Notes: generated from the sequence alone by a model not told the origin. Counted from the first letter of the stretch, positions 34,900 through 43,997 are shown. The stretch is 64,000 bases of DNA from Sphingomonas sp. (GCF_017304615.1 NZ_JAFKLZ010000001.1:1364001-1428000), one strand, 5' to 3'. A program made the numbers and translations.

Positions 34900-36600
34900 G
34901 TGAACGACAATCGCAATTTCATCACCTTCGCGATCATCGCGGCGCTGATCCTGTTCGGCTGGCCGGTGATCGCCAACAAGGTGTTCCCACCCGCCAACCC
35001 GCCGGTGACCAAGATCGAGGGCGGCAAGACCAAGATCGTGCCGAATCCGGCGTCCCCCTCCCCAACGACGCCTGCTAAGACCCGCGACCTGAAGGCGATC
35101 CTGGGCGAAAGCGCGGGGCAGCGCGTCGTGATCGACACGCCGACGCTGAAGGGTTCGATCAACCTGAAGGGCGCGCGGATCGATGATCTGGTGCTGACCC
35201 AGTACAAGGAAACGATCGCCAAGGATTCGCCGCCCATCCGCCTGCTCTCGCCGGTCGGCACTGCCGACGCTTATTACGCGCAGTTCGGGTGGCAGGATAA
35301 CGGCCTGAAGCCGCCAAGCGCCGACACGGTGTGGAAGGCGAGCGGCGCTATGCTCGCGCCGGGCAAGCCGGTGACGCTGACCGCCGCCAACAGCCAGGGC
35401 CAGGTCTTCGCGATCGAACTGGCGGTCGACGACCAGTATATGTTCACGATCCGCCAGACGGTCGCGAACAAGGGCGCTGCACCGGTCGATGTCGCGCCCG
35501 CCGGCATCGTCAGTCGCGCGCGGCCCTCGGCCGACGTCGATAGCTGGACGATCCAGATCGGTCCGATGTCGGTGCATGACAGCAAGGCGGATTACGATCT
35601 TAATTATAAGGACGTTGCGGCATCGAAGCCGTTCACCACGAACGGCGGATGGCTGGGCTTCACCGACAAATACTGGCTGACCGCCCTGATTCCCGACCAG
35701 GGGTCGAGTTTCGCGGGCGAATTTACGGGGGCTGACGGGAGCGGCTATTCGGCGGACTATGCGCGCGCAAAGACGACGCTCGCGCCGGGCAAGGCCCTGA
35801 CCCAGACCAGCCGCTTCTTCGCCGGATCAAAGGAAGTCAGAGTCCTCGATGGTTATCAGGACAAGCAGGGCGTCCAGCTGTTCGGCAAGGCGCTCGACTG
35901 GGGCTGGTTCGAGGTGATCGAGAAACCGATCTTCTATTATCTCGACTGGCTGTTCCGCATGATCGGCAATTTCGGCGTCGCGATCATGCTGTTGACGGTC
36001 ACGATCCGTGGCCTGATCTTCCCAATCGCGCAGCGCCAGTTCGCGTCGATGGCGTCGATGCGCGCGATTCAGCCGAAGATGAAGGCGCTGCAGGAACGCT
36101 ACAAGGACGACAAGCAGCGTCAGCAGCAGGAGATCATGAAGCTGTACAAGGATGAGAAGGTCAATCCTCTCGCGGGCTGCCTCCCTACCCTCATCCAGAT
36201 CCCGATCATGTATTCGCTCTATAAGGTGCTGATGCTGACGATCGAAATGCGGCATCAACCGTTCGTCGCCTGGATCAAGGACCTGTCGGCGCCCGACCCG
36301 CTGACCCCGATCAACCTGTTCGGCCTGCTCGATTTCGTGCCGCCACACTGGATCGCGATCGGCGTGGTGCCGATCCTGCTCGGGATTTCGATGTGGCTGC
36401 AGTTCCGCATGAACCCCGCGCCGATGGACGAGACGCAGAAGCAAGTATTCGCGTTGATGCCGTGGGTGCTGATGTTCGTGATGGCGCCGTTCGCCGTCGG
36501 CCTGCAGGTCTACTGGATCACCAGCAATCTGCTGACCGTGCTGCAGCAGCGGGTGCTGTATTCGCGGCATCCGGCGCTCAGGGAACCGATGGCCAAGTAG
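34900..36600 (+). CDS. yidC: membrane protein insertase YidC
   Basis: This 566-residue protein starts at GTG (MNDNRNFITFAIIAALILFG), with a first membrane helix, a large periplasmic beta-sandwich (about residues 60-330) and the conserved five-helix core. The core contains FGVAIMLLTVTIRGLIFPIA, the basic coiled loop (MKALQERYKDDKQRQQQEIMK) and NPLAGCLPTLIQIPIMYSLY. The conserved Arg of the hydrophilic groove is the one in TIRGLIFP. It inserts small membrane proteins alone or with SecYEG. The stop is directly followed by the engB GTG. Confidence 0.97.
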   Translation: MNDNRNFITFAIIAALILFGWPVIANKVFPPANPPVTKIEGGKTKIVPNPASPSPTTPAKTRDLKAILGESAGQRVVIDTPTLKGSINLKGARIDDLVLTQYKETIAKDSPPIRLLSPVGTADAYYAQFGWQDNGLKPPSADTVWKASGAMLAPGKPVTLTAANSQGQVFAIELAVDDQYMFTIRQTVANKGAAPVDVAPAGIVSRARPSADVDSWTIQIGPMSVHDSKADYDLNYKDVAASKPFTTNGGWLGFTDKYWLTALIPDQGSSFAGEFTGADGSGYSADYARAKTTLAPGKALTQTSRFFAGSKEVRVLDGYQDKQGVQLFGKALDWGWFEVIEKPIFYYLDWLFRMIGNFGVAIMLLTVTIRGLIFPIAQRQFASMASMRAIQPKMKALQERYKDDKQRQQQEIMKLYKDEKVNPLAGCLPTLIQIPIMYSLYKVLMLTIEMRHQPFVAWIKDLSAPDPLTPINLFGLLDFVPPHWIAIGVVPILLGISMWLQFRMNPAPMDETQKQVFALMPWVLMFVMAPFAVGLQVYWITSNLLTVLQQRVLYSRHPALREPMAK

Positions 36601-37251
36601 GTGACGGAAACACCGGACACTTTCGACGAGGACACGATCGAGACGGCACGGAAGGTCTTTGCCGGCCCGATCGCGTTCCTCAAGTCTGCGCCTGCGCTCC
36701 AGCACTTGCCCGGCGCGGACGCGCCCGAAGTAGCGTTCGCCGGCCGATCAAACGTCGGCAAGTCGTCGCTGCTTAACGCGTTGACAAACCGGAACGGCCT
36801 TGCCCGCACTTCCAACACGCCGGGACGCACGCAGGAACTCAACTTTTTCGACGTGGGCCAGCCGCTTGCGTTCCGGCTGGTCGATATGCCCGGCTACGGC
36901 TTCGCTAAGGCACCCAAGGACGTCGTCAAGAAATGGCGGTTCCTGGTCAACGATTACCTGCGCGGGCGCGACGTGCTCAAGCGGACATTGGTTCTGGTCG
37001 ATGCACGGCATGGGCTGAAGGATGTCGATCGCGAAATCATGGAGATGCTGGACAAGGCAGCGGTGAGCTATCGCCTGGTCCTGACCAAGGCGGACAAGAT
37101 CAAGCCGACCGAACTCGCCGATGTCGCCGCGCGCACCGCCGCCGAGGCGCGCACGCGTCCCGCCGCCCACCCGGACATCATCGCGACGTCGAGCGAAACC
37201 GGCCTCGGTATCGCCGAGCTTCGCGCCGCCGTGATCGAAGCGATTGGTTAA
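36601..37251 (+). CDS. engB: ribosome biogenesis GTP-binding protein YihA/YsxC (EngB)
   Basis: The 216-residue TRAFAC GTPase has G1 GRSNVGKSSLLNAL, G2 TSNTPGRTQ, G3 DMPGYG and G4 LTKADK in order. EngB is an essential GTPase for assembly of the 50S subunit. It starts at GTG immediately after the yidC stop, so the two are co-transcribed. An acidic N-terminal extension of about 20 residues precedes the family core. Confidence 0.96.
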   Translation: MTETPDTFDEDTIETARKVFAGPIAFLKSAPALQHLPGADAPEVAFAGRSNVGKSSLLNALTNRNGLARTSNTPGRTQELNFFDVGQPLAFRLVDMPGYGFAKAPKDVVKKWRFLVNDYLRGRDVLKRTLVLVDARHGLKDVDREIMEMLDKAAVSYRLVLTKADKIKPTELADVAARTAAEARTRPAAHPDIIATSSETGLGIAELRAAVIEAIG

Positions 37252-37369
37252 ATTGGATTCTTCGTCGCGTCCGCGGTAATCCGCGACAATCGACGGCGCT
37301 TTACCTTTCGGCAACCAAAGTCGTTTAAGGTTCTACCCTGAGGCACGCGTATGTGCGGGGTATCGTGAC

Positions 37370-37519
37370 ATGAAGTTCTTCATCCTGTTCGGGCTGCTCG
37401 CCGCGGTGATCGGCGACCTGACCTTCAACAACGGCGACTATACGCGGGCGTTCGGCCACCGGGTGTCCGAATTCGGCGACGCGATCCGCAACAGCAGCCA
37501 GACGCTCTGGGGCGCCTGA
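37370..37519 (+). CDS. small membrane-associated hypothetical protein (49 aa)
   Basis: An ATG at 37370 opens a frame ending with TGA at 37519: MKFFILFGLLAAVIGDLTFN followed by a polar tail ending NSSQTLWGA. One N-terminal hydrophobic helix, possibly a membrane anchor, is followed by about 30 soluble residues. The codon use is like the flanking genes and it lies in its own space between engB and an oxidoreductase. No function can be assigned. Confidence 0.6.
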   Translation: MKFFILFGLLAAVIGDLTFNNGDYTRAFGHRVSEFGDAIRNSSQTLWGA

Positions 37520-37583
37520 CCCGGATTGCTCCGGGCGACTCCTCCCGCTAGATCGGTTGCAACAAGCAATCGATCGGGAGTGG

Positions 37584-38699
37584 ATGATGACGTTACCGGC
37601 CAAGGCGCGCGAACTGCGCACGCTGATCACTGACGGCAAGCTCGAACTGTCGATCCAGGAAGTCGACGTGATGCCGCCGGGTCCGGGCGAAGTCGTGGTC
37701 CGGATCGAAGCCGCGCCGATCAACCCGTCCGATCAGCCTCTCCTGCTCGGCCCCGCCGACCTGACGACGCTGGCGAGCGACGGCCGCGTCACCACCGCTG
37801 CGATCCCCGAAGCGATGGCCGGTCTGGTCGCGGCGCGGCTCGGCAAGTCGCTGCCCGCGGGCAATGAAGGCGCGGGCGTGGTGGTCGCCGCGGGCGATGG
37901 CGCCGAACATCTGATCGGCAAGACCGTCGCCGTGCTCGGCGGCGCGATGTACACGCAATACAGAACGGTGCCGCTCGCCGCGGTGCTGGTCTATGGCGAG
38001 GGCGTCACCCCGGCGCAGGGCGCGTCGGCGTTCGTCAACCCGCTGACCGCGCTCGCCATGGTGGAGACGATGCGGATGGAAGGGCACACCGCTTTGGTCC
38101 ACACCGCCGCGGCGTCGAACCTCGGCCAGATGCTCAACAAGATCTGCATCAAGGATGGCGTCGACCTCGTCAACATTGTGCGCAGCGACGAACAGGCGAA
38201 GATCCTGAGCAACATTGGCGCCAAATATATCATCGATTCGTCCAAGCCCGATTTCCGGGACGCGCTGGTCGATGCGCTGAGCGAGACGGGAGCGACGATC
38301 GCGTTCGACGCGACAGGCGGCGGCGACCTAGCCGGGCGCATCCTGGCGGCGATGGAGGCCGCGCTGGTCCGCAAGACTCCTCCAACGACGCAATATGGGT
38401 CGCCGGTGCACAAGCAGGTCTATATCTATGGCCGGCTCAACCTCACGCCGCTCACGATCGTGCAGAACATGGGATTCGCCTGGGGCGTGGGTGGGTTTTT
38501 GTTGACGCCGTTCCTGATGAAGGCGGGGACGGAAACAGTCGCGCGGTTGCGCCAGCGTGTCGCGGACGAGATCCTGACCACCTTCGCGAGCAGCTACACG
38601 TCCGAAATCTCGCTCGACCAGGCGATCGCGCCGGATACGATCCTCGGTTGGCAACGCAAGGCAACGGGGGAGAAATACCTGATCAACCCGACGCTGTAA
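37584..38699 (+). CDS. zinc-binding-dehydrogenase-like / quinone oxidoreductase family protein
   Basis: The 371-residue protein begins MMTLPAKARELRTLITDGKL after a GGGAG ribosome site. It has the MDR fold: N-terminal GroES-like domain with PPGPGEVVVRIEAAPINPSD, and a Rossmann domain with VHTAAASNLGQMLNKI as the nucleotide-binding stretch. The catalytic-zinc ligands of alcohol dehydrogenases are absent, which favours a quinone-oxidoreductase-type NADPH enzyme. The mid-part (ALVRKTPPTTQYGSP) is longer than in classic QOR. Substrate unknown. Confidence 0.85.
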   Translation: MMTLPAKARELRTLITDGKLELSIQEVDVMPPGPGEVVVRIEAAPINPSDQPLLLGPADLTTLASDGRVTTAAIPEAMAGLVAARLGKSLPAGNEGAGVVVAAGDGAEHLIGKTVAVLGGAMYTQYRTVPLAAVLVYGEGVTPAQGASAFVNPLTALAMVETMRMEGHTALVHTAAASNLGQMLNKICIKDGVDLVNIVRSDEQAKILSNIGAKYIIDSSKPDFRDALVDALSETGATIAFDATGGGDLAGRILAAMEAALVRKTPPTTQYGSPVHKQVYIYGRLNLTPLTIVQNMGFAWGVGGFLLTPFLMKAGTETVARLRQRVADEILTTFASSYTSEISLDQAIAPDTILGWQRKATGEKYLINPTL

Positions 38700-38710
38700 C
38701 GCGCCGGATC

Positions 38711-39343
38711 TCAGTCGCCGGCGATGAAGGCCGTCATCCGCCACGTGCCGTCGTTCTTGCGGAATACCGCGCGGTAGCTGTAGCCGGTCCAGAGGAAATC
38801 GTTCGAGACGTAGCCGGTGGTGCCGTCCTCGAACGTCACCTTGGTCCAGTCGCGCGCTTCGTCGCCGATCGTCACGCCTTCCCAATCGGCGGTGCGGACG
38901 ACCTTGGCGGTCTTGGCCGGCGCCTCGCGGATGTTCACTCGCTCGCCGCTGATCAACGCGATGTCGGCCAGATCGCCGGTCGGACCGTTCTCATACCAAT
39001 AGGGCGCGCTCGCCTCACCATCCTTCAACGAGCATCCGTGCGCCAGCATGCGGCCGAGTTGGCCCCAGATCTCCGACGTCGCCGGCTTGTCGAGCTTCCA
39101 TTCCTTGGTGAACCCCGCGCGGCCGTGTGGGTCGCCCATGCTCCATTCGATATCGCTCGTCGTGACGGCCAGCAGCGCCTTGGCGTCCTTGCGCTTTACG
39201 ACGTCGGCCAGCGCCGTGCGGAACGCGACGAACGACGCATCCGCGACGCAATCGTCGCGCGGCGGATATTGTTTGGCGTAAGCTGGCGACGCCGCAAGCA
39301 AAGTCGCGGCCAGGGCGGCACTAACCATCTTCATCGTCCGCAT
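38711..39343 (-). CDS. secreted SH3-domain protein
   Basis: This protein of about 210 residues has a signal peptide (MVSAALAATLLAASPAYAK) and a first domain resembling SnoaL/DUF4440-like folds in pattern (FRTALADVVKRKDAKALLAV). A bacterial SH3 domain follows (ALISGERVNIREAPAKTAKVV ... GYVSNDFLW). SH3b domains often bind peptidoglycan, so a periplasmic cell-wall role is likely. The start could be at 39343 or 39334. Confidence 0.75.
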   Translation of the reverse strand: MRTMKMVSAALAATLLAASPAYAKQYPPRDDCVADASFVAFRTALADVVKRKDAKALLAVTTSDIEWSMGDPHGRAGFTKEWKLDKPATSEIWGQLGRMLAHGCSLKDGEASAPYWYENGPTGDLADIALISGERVNIREAPAKTAKVVRTADWEGVTIGDEARDWTKVTFEDGTTGYVSNDFLWTGYSYRAVFRKNDGTWRMTAFIAGD

Positions 39344-39462
39344 GGCATCACGCCGACGGCGCCAAGTCAATCATCGTTACGGCTAAAATCCAAATGTCGA
39401 ATTTCACGAAGCCAAAAGCTTGAATTCGTGTCATCATGGCGTCGCATTCTTGGGGAGCCGTC

Positions 39463-39594
39463 ATGGACAAGGACCCGAACGAGCAGGCCGACCAACGGGG
39501 CGGCACCGATCGCCGACAGGATAGCGACCCGGACTATGGCGGACCGGAGCGCCGCCAGAAGGATCGCCGCAAGGAAGCGCGCAGGCCGACCTGA
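39463..39594 (+). CDS. small charged hypothetical protein (43 aa)
   Basis: A GGGGAG site precedes the ATG at 39463. The product starts MDKDPNEQADQRGGTDRRQD and ends with PERRQKDRRKEARRPT, with two Arg-rich motifs (TDRRQD and PERRQKDRR). It has no hydrophobic segment and should be a soluble, possibly nucleic-acid- or partner-binding peptide. The clear ribosome site and free intergenic space support it; function unknown. Confidence 0.5.
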   Translation: MDKDPNEQADQRGGTDRRQDSDPDYGGPERRQKDRRKEARRPT

Positions 39595-39662
39595 CCGGTT
39601 CGCGACGCGCGGAGTCGCCACGCCCGGTTGCCCGGCGGCGTGATCGGTCTTACCGACGCGCC

Positions 39663-40331
39663 ATGCTCAAGCTCATCATCGGCAACAAGGCCTATTCGTC
39701 GTGGTCGCTGCGCGGCTGGCTCGCATGCAAGCAATCGGGACTGCCGTTCGAGGAAGTCGTCGTGCCGCTCTATGACGACGATTGGGACAAGCGCCGCGAA
39801 GGCGACGAGTTCGCGCCGTCGTCGGGCAAGGTGCCGATCCTGTGGGACGGCGACGTGGTGGTATGGGACAGTCTCGCGATCGTCGATTTCCTCAACGAAC
39901 GGACCGGCAACACCAAATTCTGGCCCACCGACGAGGCCGCGCGCGCGATGGCACGATCGATGGCGGCGGAGATGCATTCGGGTTTCCAGAAGCTGCGCGC
40001 CAAGTGCACGATGAACATCCGCCAGGTCTATACTACCAAGAAGCCCGACGACGACGTGCTCGAGGACCTGACCAGGCTGATGGAAATCTGGGCGCAGGCG
40101 CGCGCGCGGTTCGGCGGCGACGGCGATTTCCTGTTCGGCGATTTCGGCGCGGCCGACATCATGTTCGCGCCGGTCTGCACGCGGATCGTGACCTATCAAC
40201 TCCCGGTCGCGCGGTTCGCGGTGCCCTATGTCGAAACCGTGCTAAACCACCCCTTCATGCAGGACTGGATCGCCGCCGCGCAAGAAGAGGAATGGGTGAT
40301 CGAGAAGTTCGAGCAAGCCGCATCTTCGTAA
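39663..40331 (+). CDS. glutathione S-transferase family protein
   Basis: The 222-residue protein starts MLKLIIGNKAYSSWSLRGWLA, where the Ser residues of the SSWSLR motif are at the usual catalytic/GSH-contact position of zeta-like or YfcF-type GSTs. The thioredoxin-like domain has GKVPILWDGDVVVWDSLAIV; the helical domain ends with DFGAADIMFAP. It is a cytosolic glutathione-dependent enzyme of unknown substrate. Confidence 0.88.
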   Translation: MLKLIIGNKAYSSWSLRGWLACKQSGLPFEEVVVPLYDDDWDKRREGDEFAPSSGKVPILWDGDVVVWDSLAIVDFLNERTGNTKFWPTDEAARAMARSMAAEMHSGFQKLRAKCTMNIRQVYTTKKPDDDVLEDLTRLMEIWAQARARFGGDGDFLFGDFGAADIMFAPVCTRIVTYQLPVARFAVPYVETVLNHPFMQDWIAAAQEEEWVIEKFEQAASS

Positions 40332-40380
40332 CATTCGCGCTGGCGTCACTGCCAGCTACGGGCGGTGCTCTATAGCGGCC

Positions 40381-40408
40381 TTGACTGTTTTACCGATACT
40401 TCTAGGCT
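40381..40408 (+). promoter_or_regulatory. probable promoter of the M48-like lipoprotein gene
   Basis: TTGACT (40381-40386) and TAGGCT (40403-40408) are spaced by 16 bp. This makes the in-frame TTG at 40381 a -35 box rather than a start codon and supports translation from TTG at 40432. Confidence 0.5.
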
Positions 40409-40431
40409 ATTGGTATCAGGGGGGAATCGAC

Positions 40432-41523
40432 TTGGCACGGACCGGGGGCGGACGAGGTGTGCGTGCGATAATCGCCAGCTGCCTGTTAGGCAGCCTGGCC
40501 CTGCTGTCGGGCTGTGTCGTCAGCGTGAGCGGCAGCGGATGGGGCGGCAGCGACCCCTGGGGCGGCACTCCCGCCGAGCGGTCCAAAGCCCAGATCAAGA
40601 TGCTGGACAATGCGAAGGCAGGGCTCATCACCCTGCGCCAGTCCATCGACAAATCGGTCCCGGGGCAGCTTTGCAAGTTGGCCGCGGGCCCAGCCAGCGA
40701 CGAGGACCTCGTCAAGGCCGCATCTTTGGTCAAGGGACGCTATCTCGATAGCATGGCCGCGCTGATCCAGACGAAGGGAATGCGCGACTTCTTCGCCAAT
40801 CCCGTCATCCGCGCAGGACTCGCGGCCCAACCGGTTCCCGACGCGACGTACACATCGCTGAAGGATGTCGCGCTGGAGATCGACGCCAACACGGATCCGG
40901 CGGCCGCCGCGACCTATGCCCCCGACATCGGTGCGCACATCAATATGTCGATCGGGCTGATCGCGCGGGTGTGCGCCACGAACGACACATCCGCGCTGAT
41001 TGACGAGGCGCTGAAGACGATCGAGCGAAGGCGAACGGCGCGCGATACCGCCGATTCCGAAGACGACGCGCTGATGTCGGCGGCGGGTGGTCTTTTGGAC
41101 GTCGCCATGATCCAGTTCGAGCTGCAATTGTTCATGCGCAACATCGACCTGGCGATGCTGTTCGTGACGAGCCACGAGCTGTCGCACGTCACGTTCGACC
41201 GCGACCCGAACGCCGGCACGCCCGTCCGACGCGAAATCCGCGCGGACATCGTCGGCTATGTGCTGGTCGAGATGACAAGCGGCGACGACAAGGCAAAGGG
41301 AGCCGCCAGCACGGTCTTCGCGCAGAAACTAAGCTGGCGCACGACAAAGATGGACGAGATCGTGCGTATCGCCAGTACCGAGGGCTACGAGACAGTCTTC
41401 GACCAGGTCTACAAAAGCGCCGGCATGACCGAAGCCAATGCCGAACACCTGTCGATCGACGACCGGATCAAAGGATTGAACAGCTTTGCGAAACTGCTGA
41501 CCGACCCAACACCGAGGAAATAG
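40432..41523 (+). CDS. M48-like zinc metalloprotease lipoprotein
   Basis: The 363-residue protein starts at TTG (MARTGGGRGVRAIIASC...), 6 nt after GGGGA. It has a lipoprotein signal with lipobox LLSGC, then a helical region and a zincin motif HELSH (in VTSHELSHVTFDRD). This is followed by EIRADIVG, which fits the third-ligand ExxAD pattern of M48 peptidases. It should be a lipid-anchored periplasmic protease, related in outline to BepA/LoiP-type quality-control enzymes but divergent. It lies 11 bp upstream of a secreted protein gene, probably its partner. Confidence 0.75.
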   Translation: MARTGGGRGVRAIIASCLLGSLALLSGCVVSVSGSGWGGSDPWGGTPAERSKAQIKMLDNAKAGLITLRQSIDKSVPGQLCKLAAGPASDEDLVKAASLVKGRYLDSMAALIQTKGMRDFFANPVIRAGLAAQPVPDATYTSLKDVALEIDANTDPAAAATYAPDIGAHINMSIGLIARVCATNDTSALIDEALKTIERRRTARDTADSEDDALMSAAGGLLDVAMIQFELQLFMRNIDLAMLFVTSHELSHVTFDRDPNAGTPVRREIRADIVGYVLVEMTSGDDKAKGAASTVFAQKLSWRTTKMDEIVRIASTEGYETVFDQVYKSAGMTEANAEHLSIDDRIKGLNSFAKLLTDPTPRK

Positions 41524-41534
41524 AGGAGGGAATC

Positions 41535-42338
41535 ATGCGTTACCGTCACATCGCGCTGGTTGGTATCTTGACGCTCGTGCCCATTACCGCATCGGACGCC
41601 GGCAAGCCGCCCGCCAACCTCGACGATTTCATCAAATCGCAAGGCTTCACCTCGTTCCACCCGCCGCGCGCCGACGACGGCCTGGGCGCCATCATTTCGT
41701 TCGACAACAAGGGGCGTGAAACCATCGTCGCGCAGCCGGGCGATTGCATCGATCCCAAGGCAGCCGGGATGCTCCCCAAGCCCGGTGCGGTCGCTATTGG
41801 CGTGACGAGCTACAAGATCACCAAGAACAACACGTTCGGCGCGTCGATCACCGGCGACGGCGTGGCGAAGGCGATCGGCGTCAGCGAGCTCAACGCCAGC
41901 GCAGGCATCGGGACCGACAAGGTCGCGAGCATCGAGGTGAAGCTGACGAAGCCGTACCGTAATCGCCTGGTCAAACTGACGACGCTTAACCTGATCAAGG
42001 GCAAGCCCGCCGACTGGACCTGCGCATCACTGCTCGACGACAAGAAGAACCTCCTGATCCAGTCGGTCCTTGGGGCGGAAGGTATTTCCTACACCTTCAC
42101 CGACGAGGGCGGTCGCAAGATCAACTTGACGCTCAAGTTACTGCAGGCGCTGGGCTTGTCGGCTGATATGCAGAAAAAGTACGAGGGCAAGGGCTCGCTC
42201 GATTTCAGCGGCGACATTTTGCTGGGGTATAACGTCTGGTCGCTGCGCTCGATGAGCGGGCTACAGTCCGCGACGACGACGCTGGTCGCGTTGACGCCCG
42301 GCAATGTCGAGGCTCTCCGGAACAAAGCGCTGAAGTAA
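41535..42338 (+). CDS. secreted protein of unknown function, partner of the M48-like gene
   Basis: This 267-residue protein starts at the ATG at 41535 after GAGGAGGGAATC and has a short signal peptide (MRYRHIALVGILTLVPITASDAG). The mature part is beta-rich and Gly/Thr/Lys-rich, with no domain I recognise. It has two cysteines (PGDC, DWTCAS) that could form a disulphide. A strong bidirectional terminator follows. Co-transcription with the protease lipoprotein suggests a substrate, inhibitor or cofactor; this is inference. Confidence 0.7.
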   Translation: MRYRHIALVGILTLVPITASDAGKPPANLDDFIKSQGFTSFHPPRADDGLGAIISFDNKGRETIVAQPGDCIDPKAAGMLPKPGAVAIGVTSYKITKNNTFGASITGDGVAKAIGVSELNASAGIGTDKVASIEVKLTKPYRNRLVKLTTLNLIKGKPADWTCASLLDDKKNLLIQSVLGAEGISYTFTDEGGRKINLTLKLLQALGLSADMQKKYEGKGSLDFSGDILLGYNVWSLRSMSGLQSATTTLVALTPGNVEALRNKALK

Positions 42339-42345
42339 CGCCGAT

Positions 42346-42385
42346 TGGTAGCGGTTTCGCGCACCGACGCGCGAAACCGCTACCA
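42346..42385. terminator. bidirectional terminator, 17-bp perfect stem
   Basis: The 17-base arm at 42346-42362 (TGGTAGCGGTTTCGCGC) pairs perfectly with 42369-42385 (GCGCGAAACCGCTACCA) around a 6-nt loop. It lies between convergent genes ending at 42338 and 42396 and would stop transcription from both sides. Confidence 0.8.
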
Positions 42386-42395
42386 TGGATCAATC

Positions 42396-42857
42396 TCAGA
42401 ACTTGCTCCCATCCTTGCGCCTTTGTTCGCCGACGCTGGCGTAGAGGTGCATGTCGATGTCGGGATAATGGCAGTCGCTGGTCTGCGGCTTGCCCACAGC
42501 GACGAATACGCAGTCCGAGTCCGATCGGTTCTGCAGCACATGGCCGTTGCCGTCGTTCTTCGGAAACGCCGCGATGTCGCCTGTGCGCATGACATGCTCG
42601 CCGTCGTTGTCGACCAGCACGGCCTCGCCCGACAGCATGACGACGAACTCGTCCTCCCCCTCGTGCCAGTGGCGCTGCGACGACCAGGCACCGGGTTTGA
42701 GCGTGACATGGCTGAACCCGAAATCCTCGATCCCGCTCGCGGGCGCAAGGCGGCGGTACCAGCGCTCGCGCACGACGGTCGCGTAGTCGGGCGGATAGCC
42801 GGTCGCGTTCGACTGCGGGATTGTATCGAGGTCGAGCTTGGGCAATGCCGTCTCCAC
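42396..42857 (-). CDS. cupin-domain protein
   Basis: The 153-residue protein has a single cupin barrel: first metal motif RHWHEGEDEFVVMLSGEAVL (His-x-His and Glu) and second motif GDIAAFPKNDGNGHVLQN with the downstream His. It probably binds a divalent metal and may be an isomerase, dioxygenase or sugar-binding protein. It starts at 42857 and is divergent from dapE. Confidence 0.85.
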   Translation of the reverse strand: METALPKLDLDTIPQSNATGYPPDYATVVRERWYRRLAPASGIEDFGFSHVTLKPGAWSSQRHWHEGEDEFVVMLSGEAVLVDNDGEHVMRTGDIAAFPKNDGNGHVLQNRSDSDCVFVAVGKPQTSDCHYPDIDMHLYASVGEQRRKDGSKF

Positions 42858-42876
42858 TGAAATCCAGGAGCCTATC

Positions 42877-43995
42877 TTGCCTCAAGTCGTCGATCTGACC
42901 AAGGCGCTGATCGCCGCCGAAAGCGTCACGCCCGCGCGGGGGCATGTATTCGACGTTCTCGCGCAAGCGCTCGCGGTCGCCGGGTTCGAGATCGACCGCT
43001 TCACGGTCGGCGAGGAACCGGACGGGCCGGTCGAGAACATGATCGCCTTGCGCGCCGGTACCGGGCCGCATCTGGCGTTCGCCGGGCATCTCGACGTGGT
43101 GCCGCCGGGCGATGGCTGGACCAGCGACGCGTTCGAGCCGGAGGTGCGCGGCGACCTGCTCCACGGTCGCGGCGCGGTCGACATGAAGGGCGCGATCGCC
43201 GCCTTCGCCGCCGCGGCGGCGCGCGTGAAAGGGCCAACGCTCAGTCTGCTGATCACCGGCGACGAGGAAGGTCCGGCGACCTATGGCACGCGCGCGATCA
43301 TCGATCGGATGATGGAGCGCGGGCTGAAGCCGGACCTGTGCCTGGTCGGCGAACCCACCTCCGACCAACGGCTCGGCGACACGCTCAAGATCGGCCGGCG
43401 CGGGTCGGTCAACATCTGGATCGACGTGCCGGGTAAGCAGGGCCACGTTGCCTATCCCCACCTCGCCGATAACCCGATCCCGAAGCTGGTCGCGGCGCTG
43501 GCGGCGATCGACGCCATCGTGCTCGATCACGGCAACGACTGGTTCCAGCCGTCGAACATCGAAGTGACCGACGTGACGGTCGGCAACCCGGCGACCAACG
43601 TCATTCCCGCCAAGGCGTCGGCGCGGCTGTCGATCCGCTTCAACGACGAGCAGCGTGGCGAGGATCTGGTTGCGCTGATCGAGCGGACGGTGAAGCTGCA
43701 CGCGCCGGAGGCGACGGTCATCGCGCGGATTTCGGGCGAGGCGTTCCTGACCGAGCCGGGGGAGCTGTCAACGCTGGTGTCGGATGCGATCGCGGCAGTC
43801 GCGGGCGTCACCCCTGCCCTGTCCACCACCGGCGGCACGAGCGACGCGCGGTTCCTGTCGCAGATTTGCCCCACCGTCGAATTCGGCCTGGTCAACGCGA
43901 CGATGCACAAGACCGACGAAGCGGTTGCGGTGGCGGACCTGGAAACGCTGACCGAGATTTACGCCGACATCATCGCGAGAGTAGCCAAAACGTAG
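42877..43995 (+). CDS. dapE: succinyl-diaminopimelate desuccinylase
   Basis: The 372-residue enzyme starts at TTG (MPQVVDLTKALIAAESV...) with AGGAG seven nt upstream; an earlier ATG at 42838 would overlap the cupin gene. M20 metallopeptidase motifs are FAGHLDVVPPGD, GRGAVDMKGAIA, TGDEEG (catalytic Glu) and GEPTSD. The dimerisation domain and the conserved TTGGTSDARF near the end match DapE. It hydrolyses N-succinyl-LL-DAP in lysine and peptidoglycan precursor synthesis, using two zinc ions. Confidence 0.93.
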   Translation: MPQVVDLTKALIAAESVTPARGHVFDVLAQALAVAGFEIDRFTVGEEPDGPVENMIALRAGTGPHLAFAGHLDVVPPGDGWTSDAFEPEVRGDLLHGRGAVDMKGAIAAFAAAAARVKGPTLSLLITGDEEGPATYGTRAIIDRMMERGLKPDLCLVGEPTSDQRLGDTLKIGRRGSVNIWIDVPGKQGHVAYPHLADNPIPKLVAALAAIDAIVLDHGNDWFQPSNIEVTDVTVGNPATNVIPAKASARLSIRFNDEQRGEDLVALIERTVKLHAPEATVIARISGEAFLTEPGELSTLVSDAIAAVAGVTPALSTTGGTSDARFLSQICPTVEFGLVNATMHKTDEAVAVADLETLTEIYADIIARVAKT

Positions 43996-43997
43996 CC

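Noticed and set aside
40381..40383. TTG start giving a 380-residue M48-like protein
   Set aside because: The TTG is part of a TTGACT -35 box; the later TTG at 40432 has a good ribosome site and gives a normal lipoprotein signal.
42205..43701. 498-codon minus-strand frame crossing dapE, the cupin gene and the secreted protein end
   Set aside because: It runs over three supported genes and a terminator; composition is typical of an antisense frame.
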